A stretch of DNA of 64,000 nt, from NCBI RefSeq assembly GCF_025822605.1, contig NZ_JACKTY010000052.1, positions 1-64,000 on the forward strand, written 5' to 3'. The stretch's first letter is position 1, and every line of letters begins with the position of its first letter. Shown here in pieces: positions 1 through 8,349 of the stretch. The DNA comes from Mycolicibacterium komossense. GTDB taxonomy: Bacteria; Actinomycetota; Actinomycetes; Mycobacteriales; Mycobacteriaceae. A model generated the notes under the pieces. It had not been told where the DNA came from, searched no databases, and saw only the letters and a list, made by a program, of their open reading frames with translations. The translations under genes and the position numbers were made by a program.

Positions 1-42
1 CTGGAAATCAAACGCGAACAACAAGCCGCCACCACCTCCTAA
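1..42 (+). other. possible 3' end of an upstream gene
   Basis: The first 13 codons are open and end in TAA at 40-42 (C-terminus EIKREQQAATTS). This could be the tail of a gene that starts before the window, but 13 codons are too few to recognise a family or to exclude chance. From 43 to 118 I see no gene; the bases just before 119 (AGGATAGG) look like a ribosome binding site for the next gene. Confidence 0.25.
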
Positions 43-118
43 CCGAGCCTGAAACCCACCACGCATTTCCTGCCAAACACACCGCCAAACTCACAGTGGG
101 GGCGGGCAGGATAGGTCC

Positions 119-1111
119 GTGACCGCACCGCCTACCGATCGACGGCGACGGGTCGGTTCTCTCGAGGTCCTGCTGCTGGGCCTGCTCGCGTTGGCAATGT
201 CCGCGGGCGCGATCAGCGCCTTCGTCGCCGCCCGGCCGGACCTGAGCACGGCCGCCACCGTGTTCTGCGGCGTCTTCGTCCAGGCATTGCCGTTCCTGGT
301 GCTCGGTGTCGTGGTCAGCGGTCTGATCGCCGCCTTCGTGACCGCCGAACGGCTCTCGCGGTGGATGCCCAGCAATCCGATTTTGGCCGTCGCGGTGGCC
401 GGTATCGGTGGCGCCGCGTTGCCCGGCTGTGAATGCGGCTCGGTTCCGGTGGCCCGCAGGCTGTTCGGACCGGGCACGCGCGGCGCCGCCGCGCTGACGT
501 TCATGCTGTCCGCGCCCGCGATCAACCCCGTCGTGCTCGTCGCCACCGCGGTCGCATTCCCTGGCCAGCCTGCGATGGTCCTGGCACGCTGCGTCGCGTC
601 GCTGGTCACGGCCGTGGTGATGGGGCTGCTCTGGTCGCGGTTCGGCCGAGACGAGTGGGTCACCCGAACACTGCCTGACCCGCCCGCCGAGGGATCCTCA
701 CGCTGGACGGTGTTCAGCGAAGCGGCACGCCACGACTTTCTGCAGGCAGCGGCCTATCTCGTCGTCGGAGCCGCGGCCGCTGCGGCGCTGCATGTGCTCG
801 TCCCCGCCTGGGTGTTCGAGCACCTCGCGGGCAACCTCGTCGTCGGAGTGGTGACGATGGCCCTACTGGCGGTCGTGCTGGCGTTGTGTTCGGAGGCCGA
901 CGCCTTCGTCGCGGCGAGCCTGACGATGCTGCCGCTGGTGCCGCGCCTGGTGTTCCTGGTGGTCGGCCCCGCGGTCGACGTCAAGTTGGCGGCGATGCAG
1001 GCCGGAATGTTCGGGCGGCGGTTCGCGGTGCGCTTCGGGTCCACGACGTTCGTCGTCGCCACGGTCATCGCGACACTCGTCGGACTGGCCATCCTCGGGA
1101 GCGGCGGATGA
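119..1111 (+). CDS. permease, UPF0718/YraQ (DUF318) family
   Basis: This is a 330-residue integral membrane protein with about eight or nine hydrophobic segments. It carries the Gly-Cys-x-Cys-Gly motif typical of the YraQ/UPF0718 permeases (LPGCECGSVPVARR, about residue 101) and a second conserved polar helix (LCSEADAFVAASL, about 257). The family is thought to move a small solute or metal, but no substrate is established. The start is a GTG with AGGATAGG upstream. The stop overlaps the start of the next gene (ATGA), so the two are translationally coupled. This permease plus TIGR03943 pair is a recurrent two-gene unit in Gram-positive bacteria; the pairing is seen here, and a metal role is inferred. 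Confidence 0.85.
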   Translation: MTAPPTDRRRRVGSLEVLLLGLLALAMSAGAISAFVAARPDLSTAATVFCGVFVQALPFLVLGVVVSGLIAAFVTAERLSRWMPSNPILAVAVAGIGGAALPGCECGSVPVARRLFGPGTRGAAALTFMLSAPAINPVVLVATAVAFPGQPAMVLARCVASLVTAVVMGLLWSRFGRDEWVTRTLPDPPAEGSSRWTVFSEAARHDFLQAAAYLVVGAAAAAALHVLVPAWVFEHLAGNLVVGVVTMALLAVVLALCSEADAFVAASLTMLPLVPRLVFLVVGPAVDVKLAAMQAGMFGRRFAVRFGSTTFVVATVIATLVGLAILGSGG

Positions 1112-1821
1112 GTCGCGTGACGCAGAACTTGTTACTCCTGCTGGTCGGGCTCAGCACGATGGTGATGCTGGTCAAGGGCACCTATCTGAATTACGTCAGA
1201 CCTGCGCTCTTCCCGTGGCTGCTTGCGGCGGCCGCGGTCCTGATCGCCCTCGGCGTGGCGGCGATAGTCCGGGACTTGCGGGACGCGGGCGGCCATATCG
1301 ACCACGAACACGACCATCGGCACCGGCCGTGGTTGGTCTGGCTGCTGCTGATCCCGGTCGCGATGGTCGCTTTCGTCGTGCCGCCGCCGCTCGGCGCGCA
1401 AGGAGCAAGCCCGCAGGCAGCCGTCAGTGCCCCGCAACGTCGGGCCTTTCCACCGCTGCCGTCCGGCGACGCGCCGGCGGTGTCGCTGCCAGAGGTGGTC
1501 ATGCGGGCGGCGGCCGATTCCACCAATTCGCTCGACGGCCGAACGATCACGCTGACCGGTTTCTCCCTGCATCGCCCGGACGGTGGAGTCGATCTCGGCC
1601 GCGTCGTCATCGTGTGCTGCGCGGCCGACGCCCAACTGGCGCGAGTGCATCTGACGGGCCCGACCTCCGCGACCGCGGCCGGTTTCCCGGACGACACGTG
1701 GCTGCAGATCCGTGGCCAGATTCTGACCGGGTCTGCACACTCGGACGACGGCTTCATCCCCACGTTCGGCGTTACGGATGTCACCCGGATCGACAAGCCG
1801 GCCAACACCTACGCCTACTGA
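1108..1821 (+). CDS. TIGR03943-family permease subunit
   Basis: This 237-residue protein has two N-terminal membrane segments (residues 5-25 and 30-50), then a short His/Asp/Glu-rich loop (HIDHEHDHRHRP, about 61-72) that looks metal-binding, a third membrane segment, and a soluble C-terminal domain of about 130 residues with a Cys pair (VCCAAD). These features match the TIGR03943 partner of UPF0718 permeases. I chose the ATG at 1108, which overlaps the stop of the permease gene; a longer upstream reading frame exists but lies entirely inside that gene. The His-rich loop supports a metal-related role for the pair, but this is inference. Confidence 0.8.
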   Translation: MSRVTQNLLLLLVGLSTMVMLVKGTYLNYVRPALFPWLLAAAAVLIALGVAAIVRDLRDAGGHIDHEHDHRHRPWLVWLLLIPVAMVAFVVPPPLGAQGASPQAAVSAPQRRAFPPLPSGDAPAVSLPEVVMRAAADSTNSLDGRTITLTGFSLHRPDGGVDLGRVVIVCCAADAQLARVHLTGPTSATAAGFPDDTWLQIRGQILTGSAHSDDGFIPTFGVTDVTRIDKPANTYAY

Positions 1822-1830
1822 AGACCTCGG

Positions 1831-1844
1831 TAGAACGTGTTCTA
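1831..1844. promoter_or_regulatory. KstR-type operator upstream of recQ
   Basis: TAGAACGTGTTCTA is a perfect palindrome that fits the KstR consensus TnnAACnnGTTnnA. It lies 9 bases after the TIGR03943 gene and 30 bases before the helicase start. Confidence 0.75.
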
Positions 1845-1874
1845 GAAAATGCGCTGTCGTAGCCACAGGGCACG

Positions 1875-3983
1875 ATGGTGCGCATGACCCAGCCGGCGGC
1901 GACCCGTGAGCATGCCCAGGCCATCCTCGAACAGCTGGCCGGGCCCGCTGCGGTCCTTCGCGACGACCAGTGGACGGCCATCGAGGCACTCGTGGTGCAA
2001 CGGCGGCAGGCGCTCGTCGTGCAACGCACCGGGTGGGGCAAGTCGGCGGTGTATTTCATCTCGGCCAAGCTGCTTCGTGAGCGGGGCCATGGTGCGACGG
2101 TCATCGTGTCACCGCTGCTGGCGTTGATGCGCAACCAGGTGGCCGCGGCGCAACGGGCCGGCGTCCGTGCGGCCACCATCAACTCCGGCAATGTCACCGA
2201 GTGGGACGAGATCCACGAGCGGGTCAACAACGGCGACCTCGATGTGCTGTTGGTCAGCCCGGAGCGGCTGAACAACCCCGACTTCCGGGACACCGTGTTA
2301 CCCGCCCTTGCCGCCGACGCCGGCCTGGTGGTTGTCGACGAGGCGCACTGCGTCTCCGACTGGGGGCACGACTTTCGGCCCGACTACCGTCGGATCCGGA
2401 CGCTGATCGCCGAACTCGGTTCGGATGTACCGGTTTTGGCGACCACAGCTACCGCCAACGATCGTGTGGTCGACGATGTTGCAGCGCAACTGGGTGTCGG
2501 CGGCCGGGACACGCTGGTGCTGCGCGGCGGGCTGGATCGCGAGTCGTTGCGATTGTCGGTGGTCCAGGCCGGCGGTGGTGCGCAGCGCACGGCATGGCTG
2601 GCCGAGCACCTGGACGCCTTGCCGGGCTCGGGGATCGTCTACACGTTGACGGTCGCCCAGGCCCACGACGTGGCGGCGCTGCTACGCGAGCGCGGGCACG
2701 AGGTCGCGGCCTATACCGGGTCGACGGAAACCGCTGAGCGAGAACAACTCGAGGCTGATCTGCTCGGCAACCGGGTCAAGGCGCTGATCGCCACCTCGGC
2801 GCTCGGGATGGGCTTCGACAAGCCCGACCTTGGGTTCGTCGTGCATCTGGGGGCGCCGTCGTCGCCGATCGCCTACTACCAGCAGGTCGGTCGCGCCGGG
2901 CGCTCGACGGACAGCGCCGAGGTGGTGCTGTTGCCCGGCCGTGAAGACCAGGACGTCTGGCGCTACTTCGCATCGGTCGCGTTCCCATCGGAATCTATGG
3001 TGCGCAACGTGATTCGCGAACTCGATCCGGACCGTCCGCAGTCGACCCCCGCGCTGGAGCCGCTGGTCGACCTCGGCCGCACCCGACTCGAGATGGTGCT
3101 GAAGGTCCTCGACGTCGACGGCGCGGTGCGGCGGGTCAAGGGCGGCTGGGTGGGCACCGGCGAGCCGTGGGATTACGACGAGGCCCGCTACCGCAAGCTC
3201 GACGAGGCCCGCCGCCGTGAGCAGCAGGCGATGCTCGACTACCAGAGCACCGACGAGTGTCGAATGACGTTTCTGCGCAGGCAACTCGACGACCCGGACC
3301 TCAAGAACGGTGAGCGGTGCGGCCGCTGCGACAACTGTGCCGGCGCCCACTTCAGTGCCGCTGTGGATGAAGGGGCCGCGGCGTTGACCGAGGAGCGGCT
3401 GATGCGGCCCGGCATCGAAATCACCCCGCGCAAGCAGTGGCCGTCAGGATTGGCGAAGCTCGGTGTCGTGCTCAGTGGCCGCATCGGTGACGGCCCAGCG
3501 CCGGGCCGGGCGATCGGACGCCTCACCGACCTGGGCTGGGGTCCTCGGCTGCGGCGACTGCTCGACGAACCAGACGGTGAGGTGCCACCCGAAGTGGTAC
3601 AGGCGGCAGTAAAGGTCTTGGCCTCCTGGGACTGGGAGATCCGTCCGACCGCGGTGCTGGCGATGGATTCGGATACACATCCGGTCCTGATCGGTTCGCT
3701 GGCCCGTGAACTGGCCCGGTTGGGCCGGCTGACCGATCTCGGTGTATTGCAGTACATTCCGGGCCGCCGGCCGGTGGCCGCCGCCAATTCCGCGTATCGT
3801 GTTGCCGCGCTTGAGGGTTCGTGGTCGCCGCCGGACTCGTCGGCCATTGCCGCGGTGGGCGGTCCGGTGCTGCTGGTCGACGACAGGGTCGATACCGGCT
3901 GGACACTCACGATGGCCGCCCGGGTGGTCAAGCTGGCCGGCGCACCTGCCGTGCTGCCGTTCGCACTCGCCGCCGCCAGCTAG
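1875..3983 (+). CDS. recQ: RecQ-family ATP-dependent DNA helicase with C-terminal PRTase-like motif
   Basis: This 702-residue protein is a 3'-5' DNA helicase of superfamily 2. Visible motifs are Walker A (RTGWGKS, about 51-57), the DEAH box (VVVDEAHCVSDWGHDFRP, about 153-170), a motif VI region (YYQQVGRAGR) and a RecQ zinc-binding module with four cysteines (one in DECRMTF and three in CGRCDNC). The C-terminus ends in VLLVDDRVDTGWTLT (about 665-679), which matches the PRPP-binding loop of phosphoribosyltransferases, so the protein is a helicase-PRTase fusion; the last half carries no HRDC domain that I can see. The start is ATG 1875; a second in-frame ATG at 1884 is possible. A KstR-type palindrome sits 30 bases upstream, which is unexpected for a DNA repair enzyme. 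Confidence 0.85.
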   Translation: MVRMTQPAATREHAQAILEQLAGPAAVLRDDQWTAIEALVVQRRQALVVQRTGWGKSAVYFISAKLLRERGHGATVIVSPLLALMRNQVAAAQRAGVRAATINSGNVTEWDEIHERVNNGDLDVLLVSPERLNNPDFRDTVLPALAADAGLVVVDEAHCVSDWGHDFRPDYRRIRTLIAELGSDVPVLATTATANDRVVDDVAAQLGVGGRDTLVLRGGLDRESLRLSVVQAGGGAQRTAWLAEHLDALPGSGIVYTLTVAQAHDVAALLRERGHEVAAYTGSTETAEREQLEADLLGNRVKALIATSALGMGFDKPDLGFVVHLGAPSSPIAYYQQVGRAGRSTDSAEVVLLPGREDQDVWRYFASVAFPSESMVRNVIRELDPDRPQSTPALEPLVDLGRTRLEMVLKVLDVDGAVRRVKGGWVGTGEPWDYDEARYRKLDEARRREQQAMLDYQSTDECRMTFLRRQLDDPDLKNGERCGRCDNCAGAHFSAAVDEGAAALTEERLMRPGIEITPRKQWPSGLAKLGVVLSGRIGDGPAPGRAIGRLTDLGWGPRLRRLLDEPDGEVPPEVVQAAVKVLASWDWEIRPTAVLAMDSDTHPVLIGSLARELARLGRLTDLGVLQYIPGRRPVAAANSAYRVAALEGSWSPPDSSAIAAVGGPVLLVDDRVDTGWTLTMAARVVKLAGAPAVLPFALAAAS

Positions 3984-4050
3984 TTCCTCGGTGACGTCGT
4001 GCGGGCATGCAGGTCTCGCGGACTGCCGCGCTGACGGTGCTGGCGGACGT

Positions 4051-4947
4051 CTAAGACGCGGCAGGCTTGGTCCCGCCGAGTTGCGCCGTCAGCGCATCGG
4101 CGGTGGCGACGAGGGCGCGCGACTGTTCGACGATCTCGGCGTCGGTCATGGCGCGCCCGATCTGCAGGGATACCACCATCGCCTGACGCCGGTGGTGGTC
4201 GTAGACCGGTGCGGAGATCACGCTGACATCATGGCGTTGCCGGTCGCCGGTTTCGGCTTCGCTGTGCAGATAGACGCGCTCGCCGATATCGGAGATCAGC
4301 TCGCCGAGGAGTGCCTGCAGCTCGTCGGGCAGGCTGCTCGACATGCCCGCCATCAGCGCGTACAGCCGCCGCCCGCCCGGTGTGAGCCGCTCGACCAGAT
4401 AACCGCACTCCCGGCATTCGGCGATCACCCGTTCCAGCCGCTCGGTATCGGTGCGCAGCGGAATCGTCGGCTCCTTGGCCAGCCATTCGTGTAGGGCCGC
4501 GTCGTCCCACAGCACGAACATCAGCCCGACGGGCGGAGCGAACGGATAGCTCTGCCCGACCCTGACTCCGACGTCGGTCCCGGGCGGACCGATCAGTTCG
4601 AGCAGGGTGATGCGCTCGTCGATCACCGCTGACAGCGCGGCCGGCGTGTCGCAGAGCGCCGAGAGGTGGCGTAACTCCTCCCGTGCGGCCGGGTTGACGC
4701 GCATCGATTCCTGGGTGGTGTGTCCCAGTGAGATCAACCGGGGGCCCAGCCGATAGGTCTTGTCCTGGCTGTCCCGCACGAGGTATCGCGAATCCGTCAG
4801 CGTGGTGAGGATGCCCAGGCAGGTCGGCTTACTCAGGTCGAGGCGGCGGGCCAATTCAGAGAGACCGAACCGGTCGTGCGGGTGCTGGGCGAGGAAATCG
4901 AGGATAGCGACGACGCGCGCTGTCGGCGGCGAGGCCCGTTCTGTCAT
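4051..4947 (-). CDS. IclR-family transcriptional regulator
   Basis: This 298-residue protein has an N-terminal winged helix-turn-helix (RVVAILDFLAQHPHDRFGLSELARRLDLSKPT in its first 50 residues) followed by an IclR effector-binding domain. Both are typical of the family, although the protein is somewhat longer than the usual 250-280. I prefer the ATG at 4947, with AGAGAGG upstream, over an ATG 42 bases earlier. It is transcribed away from the DUF1214-SDR-sulfotransferase unit, with a KstR box in the shared promoter region. It may therefore add ligand-specific control to that operon; this is inferred from position. Confidence 0.88.
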   Translation of the reverse strand: MTERASPPTARVVAILDFLAQHPHDRFGLSELARRLDLSKPTCLGILTTLTDSRYLVRDSQDKTYRLGPRLISLGHTTQESMRVNPAAREELRHLSALCDTPAALSAVIDERITLLELIGPPGTDVGVRVGQSYPFAPPVGLMFVLWDDAALHEWLAKEPTIPLRTDTERLERVIAECRECGYLVERLTPGGRRLYALMAGMSSSLPDELQALLGELISDIGERVYLHSEAETGDRQRHDVSVISAPVYDHHRRQAMVVSLQIGRAMTDAEIVEQSRALVATADALTAQLGGTKPAAS

Positions 4948-4981
4948 CCGGCATCGCCTCTCTGCGCGCATTGACTCGAAA

Positions 4982-4995
4982 TAGAACACGTTCTA
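4982..4995. promoter_or_regulatory. KstR-type operator between iclR and DUF1214 gene
   Basis: TAGAACACGTTCTA is a perfect match to TnnAACnnGTTnnA in the divergent promoter region. On the plus strand its end forms part of a plausible -10 element (TAGTGT, 4994-4999), so KstR binding could block RNA polymerase there. Confidence 0.85.
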
Positions 4996-5061
4996 GTGTC
5001 AGGTCGGAAACTCTACCAGTACGGTCCATTATTGGAACAGTGCTGGTTTGATGGGAGGACA

Positions 5062-6195
5062 GTGACTCTGTACAGCCAACCGTTGATCGATGCCATTGCC
5101 GAAGCCGAGAGTCTGATTCTGGCTGCACCGTTCATCGAATCCGAGGCCGATCTCCTCGAGGGCCTGCAATATTTCGCCGGCTGCGTCGCGGCCTGCACCC
5201 ACGTGGCTTTCGACTACGACCGCGACCATCCGTTCCTGCACAGCGGAACCGGGCCATTCACCAAGATGGGTCTCGACAACCCCGACACGATGTATTTCGG
5301 CACCCGCGTACAGCCGGGTCACGAGTACGTCGTCACGGGCCGACGCGGCACGACCACGGACGTGAGTTTCCAGCTGCTCGGCGGTGAGTACACCGATGAC
5401 AACGTGCCCGACAGCGAGACGGCGTTCGATGACCGCAAGCTGGACATCTCCGCCGACGGCACCTTCGAATGGCGATTCACCCCGGCCACTCCCGCCCAAC
5501 TCGTCATCCGCGAGGTGTACAACGACTGGTCGGCGCAGCGCGGATCATTCGCGATCGCCCGCACCGACACCGAGGGGACCGCCCCGCCCGCGTTGACCCG
5601 CGAATTGATCGAAAAGCGTTATGCCATTGCAGGAAAGCAGCTCGTTCAGCGGGTGAAGACGTGGCTGCAGTTTCCCAAGTGGTTCTACGACGATCTGCCG
5701 GTGAACACCCTGACGGCGCCACGGCTCACCCCCGGAGGCCTGGCCACCCAGTACTCGTCGGTGGGGCATTTCGACCTGACACCGCAGCAGGCGATCGTCA
5801 TCACGCTGCCGGTCACCGACGCGCCCTACCTCGGCTTCCAATTGGGCAGTCTCTGGTACATCTCGCTGGACTACATCAATCACCAGACGTCGCTCAATGG
5901 CACTCAGGCACAGGCGGATCCGGACGGCAAGATTCGCATCGTGGTGTCCGATGCCAACCCCGGCGTGACGAACTGGGTGGAGACCCTCGGCCACGGTAAG
6001 GGCTACCTGCAGTTCCGCTGGCAGCGGGTGTCACGCGAGCTGACCGAGGCCGACGGCCCGACCCTTGAGCTGGTCGACATCGACAAGGTGGCCGCCGTGC
6101 TGCCGTACTACGACTCCAACAAGATCTCAGAAGAAGGCTGGCGGGCGCGGATTGCGCTGCGCCAGAAACTCATTGGTGAACGGATGGTGGGATAG
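5062..6195 (+). CDS. DUF1214-domain protein (Rv3531c-like)
   Basis: A soluble protein of about 377 residues. The C-terminal half (ITLPVTDAPYLGFQLGSLWY to GYLQFRWQRV) is typical of DUF1214 proteins, whose reaction is unknown. I chose the GTG at 5062: GGAGG lies directly upstream, although only 3 bases away, and the resulting length is close to that recalled for Rv3531c. A GTG at 4996 would add 22 residues but abuts the KstR box and has no ribosome binding site. The next gene follows after 2 bases, so this is the first gene of an operon with an SDR and a sulfotransferase-like gene. A steroid-related role is inferred from the operator and neighbours. Confidence 0.8.
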   Translation: MTLYSQPLIDAIAEAESLILAAPFIESEADLLEGLQYFAGCVAACTHVAFDYDRDHPFLHSGTGPFTKMGLDNPDTMYFGTRVQPGHEYVVTGRRGTTTDVSFQLLGGEYTDDNVPDSETAFDDRKLDISADGTFEWRFTPATPAQLVIREVYNDWSAQRGSFAIARTDTEGTAPPALTRELIEKRYAIAGKQLVQRVKTWLQFPKWFYDDLPVNTLTAPRLTPGGLATQYSSVGHFDLTPQQAIVITLPVTDAPYLGFQLGSLWYISLDYINHQTSLNGTQAQADPDGKIRIVVSDANPGVTNWVETLGHGKGYLQFRWQRVSRELTEADGPTLELVDIDKVAAVLPYYDSNKISEEGWRARIALRQKLIGERMVG

Positions 6196-6197
6196 TT

Positions 6198-6980
6198 ATG
6201 GCCGGACTTCTCGAGGGGAAGGTCGTCGTGATCAGCGGCGTCGGACCCGCGCTTGGCACGACGCTGGCACGCCGATGCGCGGAGAACGGCGCGGACCTGG
6301 TGCTCGCCGCCCGCACCGTCGAACGCCTCGACGACGTCGCCAAGCAGATAACCGACCTGGGTCGTCGCGCGGTGTCGGTGGGTACCGACATCACCGACGA
6401 AGCGCAGGTGGAGAACCTCATCTCCGAAACCTTGAAGGCCTACGGCAAGGTCGACGTGCTCATCAACAACGCCTTCCGGGTGCCGTCGATGAAGCCCTTC
6501 GCCAAGACCGGTTTCGACCATATCCGCGACACGATCGAGCTCACCGTGCTCGGTGCGCTGCGGCTAATCCAGGGCTTCACCCCTGCGCTCACCGAGTCCA
6601 AAGGTGCGGTGGTGAACGTCAACTCGATGGTCGTGCGACATTCCGATCCGAAACAGGGCGCCTACAAGATGGCGAAGGCGGCGTTGCTGGCGATGTCGCA
6701 GTCATTGGCCAGCGAGCTCGGCGAGCAGGGAATCCGCGTGAATTCGGTTCTGCCCGGTTACATCTGGGGTGGGACACTGCAGGGCTACTTCGAGCACCAG
6801 GCCGCCAAATACGGCACCACCGTCGACGAGATCTATAAGGCGGCCGCGGTCAACAGTGACCTCAAGCGGCTGCCGACCGAGGACGAGGTGGCCTCGGCCA
6901 TCCTCTTCATGGCCAGCGACCTCTCGAACGGGATCACCGGTCAGACACTCGACGTGAACTGCGGGGAGTATCACAACTGA
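6198..6980 (+). CDS. SDR-family oxidoreductase (Rv3530c-like)
   Basis: This 260-residue short-chain dehydrogenase/reductase probably uses NAD(P) to oxidise or reduce a hydroxyl/keto group. Cofactor-binding features are VVVISGVGPALGTTLARRC near the N-terminus and NNAF at about 90. The usual Tyr-x3-Lys is present as AYKMAKAA, with a Ser in the preceding VNSMVV stretch. The C-terminus FMASDLSNGITGQTLDVNCG is typical of classical SDRs. Glycine spacing in the first motif is atypical (GVGPALG rather than GxxxGxG). The stop TGA overlaps the ATG of a 22-codon mini-ORF that leads to the next gene. Confidence 0.88.
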   Translation: MAGLLEGKVVVISGVGPALGTTLARRCAENGADLVLAARTVERLDDVAKQITDLGRRAVSVGTDITDEAQVENLISETLKAYGKVDVLINNAFRVPSMKPFAKTGFDHIRDTIELTVLGALRLIQGFTPALTESKGAVVNVNSMVVRHSDPKQGAYKMAKAALLAMSQSLASELGEQGIRVNSVLPGYIWGGTLQGYFEHQAAKYGTTVDEIYKAAAVNSDLKRLPTEDEVASAILFMASDLSNGITGQTLDVNCGEYHN

Positions 6981-7048
6981 TGGGGGGAGCGAGTGAGGAT
7001 CGCAGCGAGGGACGAGCGAGGACCGGAGCGAGCGAGGTGAAACAATAA
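6980..7048 (+). repeat. GAGCGAG-type repeat encoding a bridging mini-ORF
   Basis: Between the SDR and the sulfotransferase-like gene lies a purine-rich stretch built from GAGCGAG/GCGAGG units. It is fully open: ATG at 6980 overlaps the SDR stop (TGATG) and TAA at 7046-7048 overlaps the next start (TAATG). The encoded 22-residue peptide contains SEDRSEGRARTGASEV. A near-identical sequence in the same sense relative to its genes occurs at 20178-20281. It probably couples translation across the junction; whether the peptide itself matters is unknown. Confidence 0.7.
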
Positions 7049-8190
7049 TGGGCGCGAAGGACTTTCTCTCAGTCGAGGCAGTGCGCGCCTCGGCCGTCAA
7101 GGCCACGGGGATGGACGACTTCGGGGTCGACGACGACAACTACGAAGAAGCGCTGAGCGTTCTGCTCGAATCGTTTCGCAACGATGCCGACCTGACCGAA
7201 CTCGGTAGCAAGATGTCCCGGTTCTTCGTGCGGAATGCTTTGGTGGCCAGGCTGGTTTCCGAGGCTGCGTTCAAGCAGTACCCGCAGCACGTCGACGTGC
7301 CGATCAAACGACCGATCTTCGTCACCGGCCTGCCCCGCACGGGCACCACCGCGATCCACCGGCTGCTGACCGCCGACCCGGCGCATCAGGGGCTGCAGTT
7401 GTGGCTGGCGGAATTCCCGCAGCCCCGGCCGCCGCGCGAGACCTGGAAGGACAACCCAGTCTTCCAGCAGCTGGACGCGCAGTTCGCCAAGGCGCATGAG
7501 GAGAACCCGGATTACACCGGTCTGCACTACATGACTGCCGACGAGGTCGAGGAATGCTGGCAGTTGCTGCGGCAGTCGTTGCATTCGGTGTCGTATGAGA
7601 CCCTGGCGCACCTGCCCACCTATTCGCGGTGGTTGGCCAACCAGAATTGGACCAAAGCCTATGGGCGGCACCGCAAGAATCTGCAGCTGATCGGGCTCAA
7701 CGAGCCGGAGAAGCGGTGGGTGCTGAAGAATCCCAGCCACCTCTTCGCGCTCGATGCGATCTTCGCGACCTACCCCGATGCGCTCATCGTGCAATGCCAT
7801 CGGCCGGCGGAAACCATCATGGCCTCGATGTGCTCGCTGGCCCAGCACACCACCGAGGGCTGGTCGACTACCTTCAACGGCGCGGTGATCGGTGACGATG
7901 CGATGGAGACGTGGTCGCGCGGGCTGCGCCTGTTCGATGCCGAACGTGCCAAACACGACCCGGCCCAGTTCTACGATCTCGACTACTTCGAGTTCGTCAA
8001 GGATCCGTTCCCAGTCGTCGAGGCGATCTACCGGCAGTTCGGACTGAAGTACACCGACGCGGCCCGTACGGCGATGGAAGAGATGGACGCCGAGAGCAAG
8101 AAGGGTCCGCGGGCGCCGAAACACACCTACGCGCTGGAGGACTACGGGCTCACACCCGAGGCGGTCAAGGAGCGCTTCGCGGGCCTCTGA
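7048..8190 (+). CDS. sulfotransferase-family protein (Rv3529c-like)
   Basis: This 380-residue protein carries the PAPS 5'-phosphate loop of sulfotransferases (FVTGLPRTGTTAIHRLL, about residues 91-107) and a downstream region typical of the PF13469 group (KNPSHLFALDAIFATYPDA, about 228). Homologs sit in mycobacterial sterol loci without a proven substrate; sulfation of a sterol or related alcohol is possible. The ATG at 7048 is preceded by GAGGTG and overlaps the mini-ORF stop. It is the last gene of the KstR-boxed unit starting at 5062; the carotenoid island begins just after it. Confidence 0.8.
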   Translation: MGAKDFLSVEAVRASAVKATGMDDFGVDDDNYEEALSVLLESFRNDADLTELGSKMSRFFVRNALVARLVSEAAFKQYPQHVDVPIKRPIFVTGLPRTGTTAIHRLLTADPAHQGLQLWLAEFPQPRPPRETWKDNPVFQQLDAQFAKAHEENPDYTGLHYMTADEVEECWQLLRQSLHSVSYETLAHLPTYSRWLANQNWTKAYGRHRKNLQLIGLNEPEKRWVLKNPSHLFALDAIFATYPDALIVQCHRPAETIMASMCSLAQHTTEGWSTTFNGAVIGDDAMETWSRGLRLFDAERAKHDPAQFYDLDYFEFVKDPFPVVEAIYRQFGLKYTDAARTAMEEMDAESKKGPRAPKHTYALEDYGLTPEAVKERFAGL

Positions 8191-8194
8191 CCTT

Positions 8195-8249
8195 CTCACC
8201 GAGGTGCCGTTCGACGACCGTCGAAGCCGGCTCCCCGTTGGTCGGTGAG
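8195..8249. terminator. possible hairpin after the sulfotransferase-like gene
   Basis: Downstream of the stop, CTCACCGA (8195-8202) pairs with TCGGTGAG (8242-8249). Inside it is a tight 7-bp hairpin, TTCGACG-AC-CGTCGAA (8210-8225). There is no U-run, so termination is plausible but not certain. The remaining bases to 8349 hold no gene and should include the idi promoter. Confidence 0.4.
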
Positions 8250-8349
8250 GGCATTTTCCCGGTTGCACCAATCCGGCGATGCTTCGGCACCGAAACGCTT
8301 ACTGAGTTCAGCGTTTCCTGTCCGTGCAACCGATCATCGGGTGGTGTCC

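Noticed and set aside
4996..5061. Upstream GTG start (4996) for the DUF1214 gene
   Set aside because: It abuts the KstR box directly, lacks a ribosome binding site and would add 22 residues not expected from the family length.
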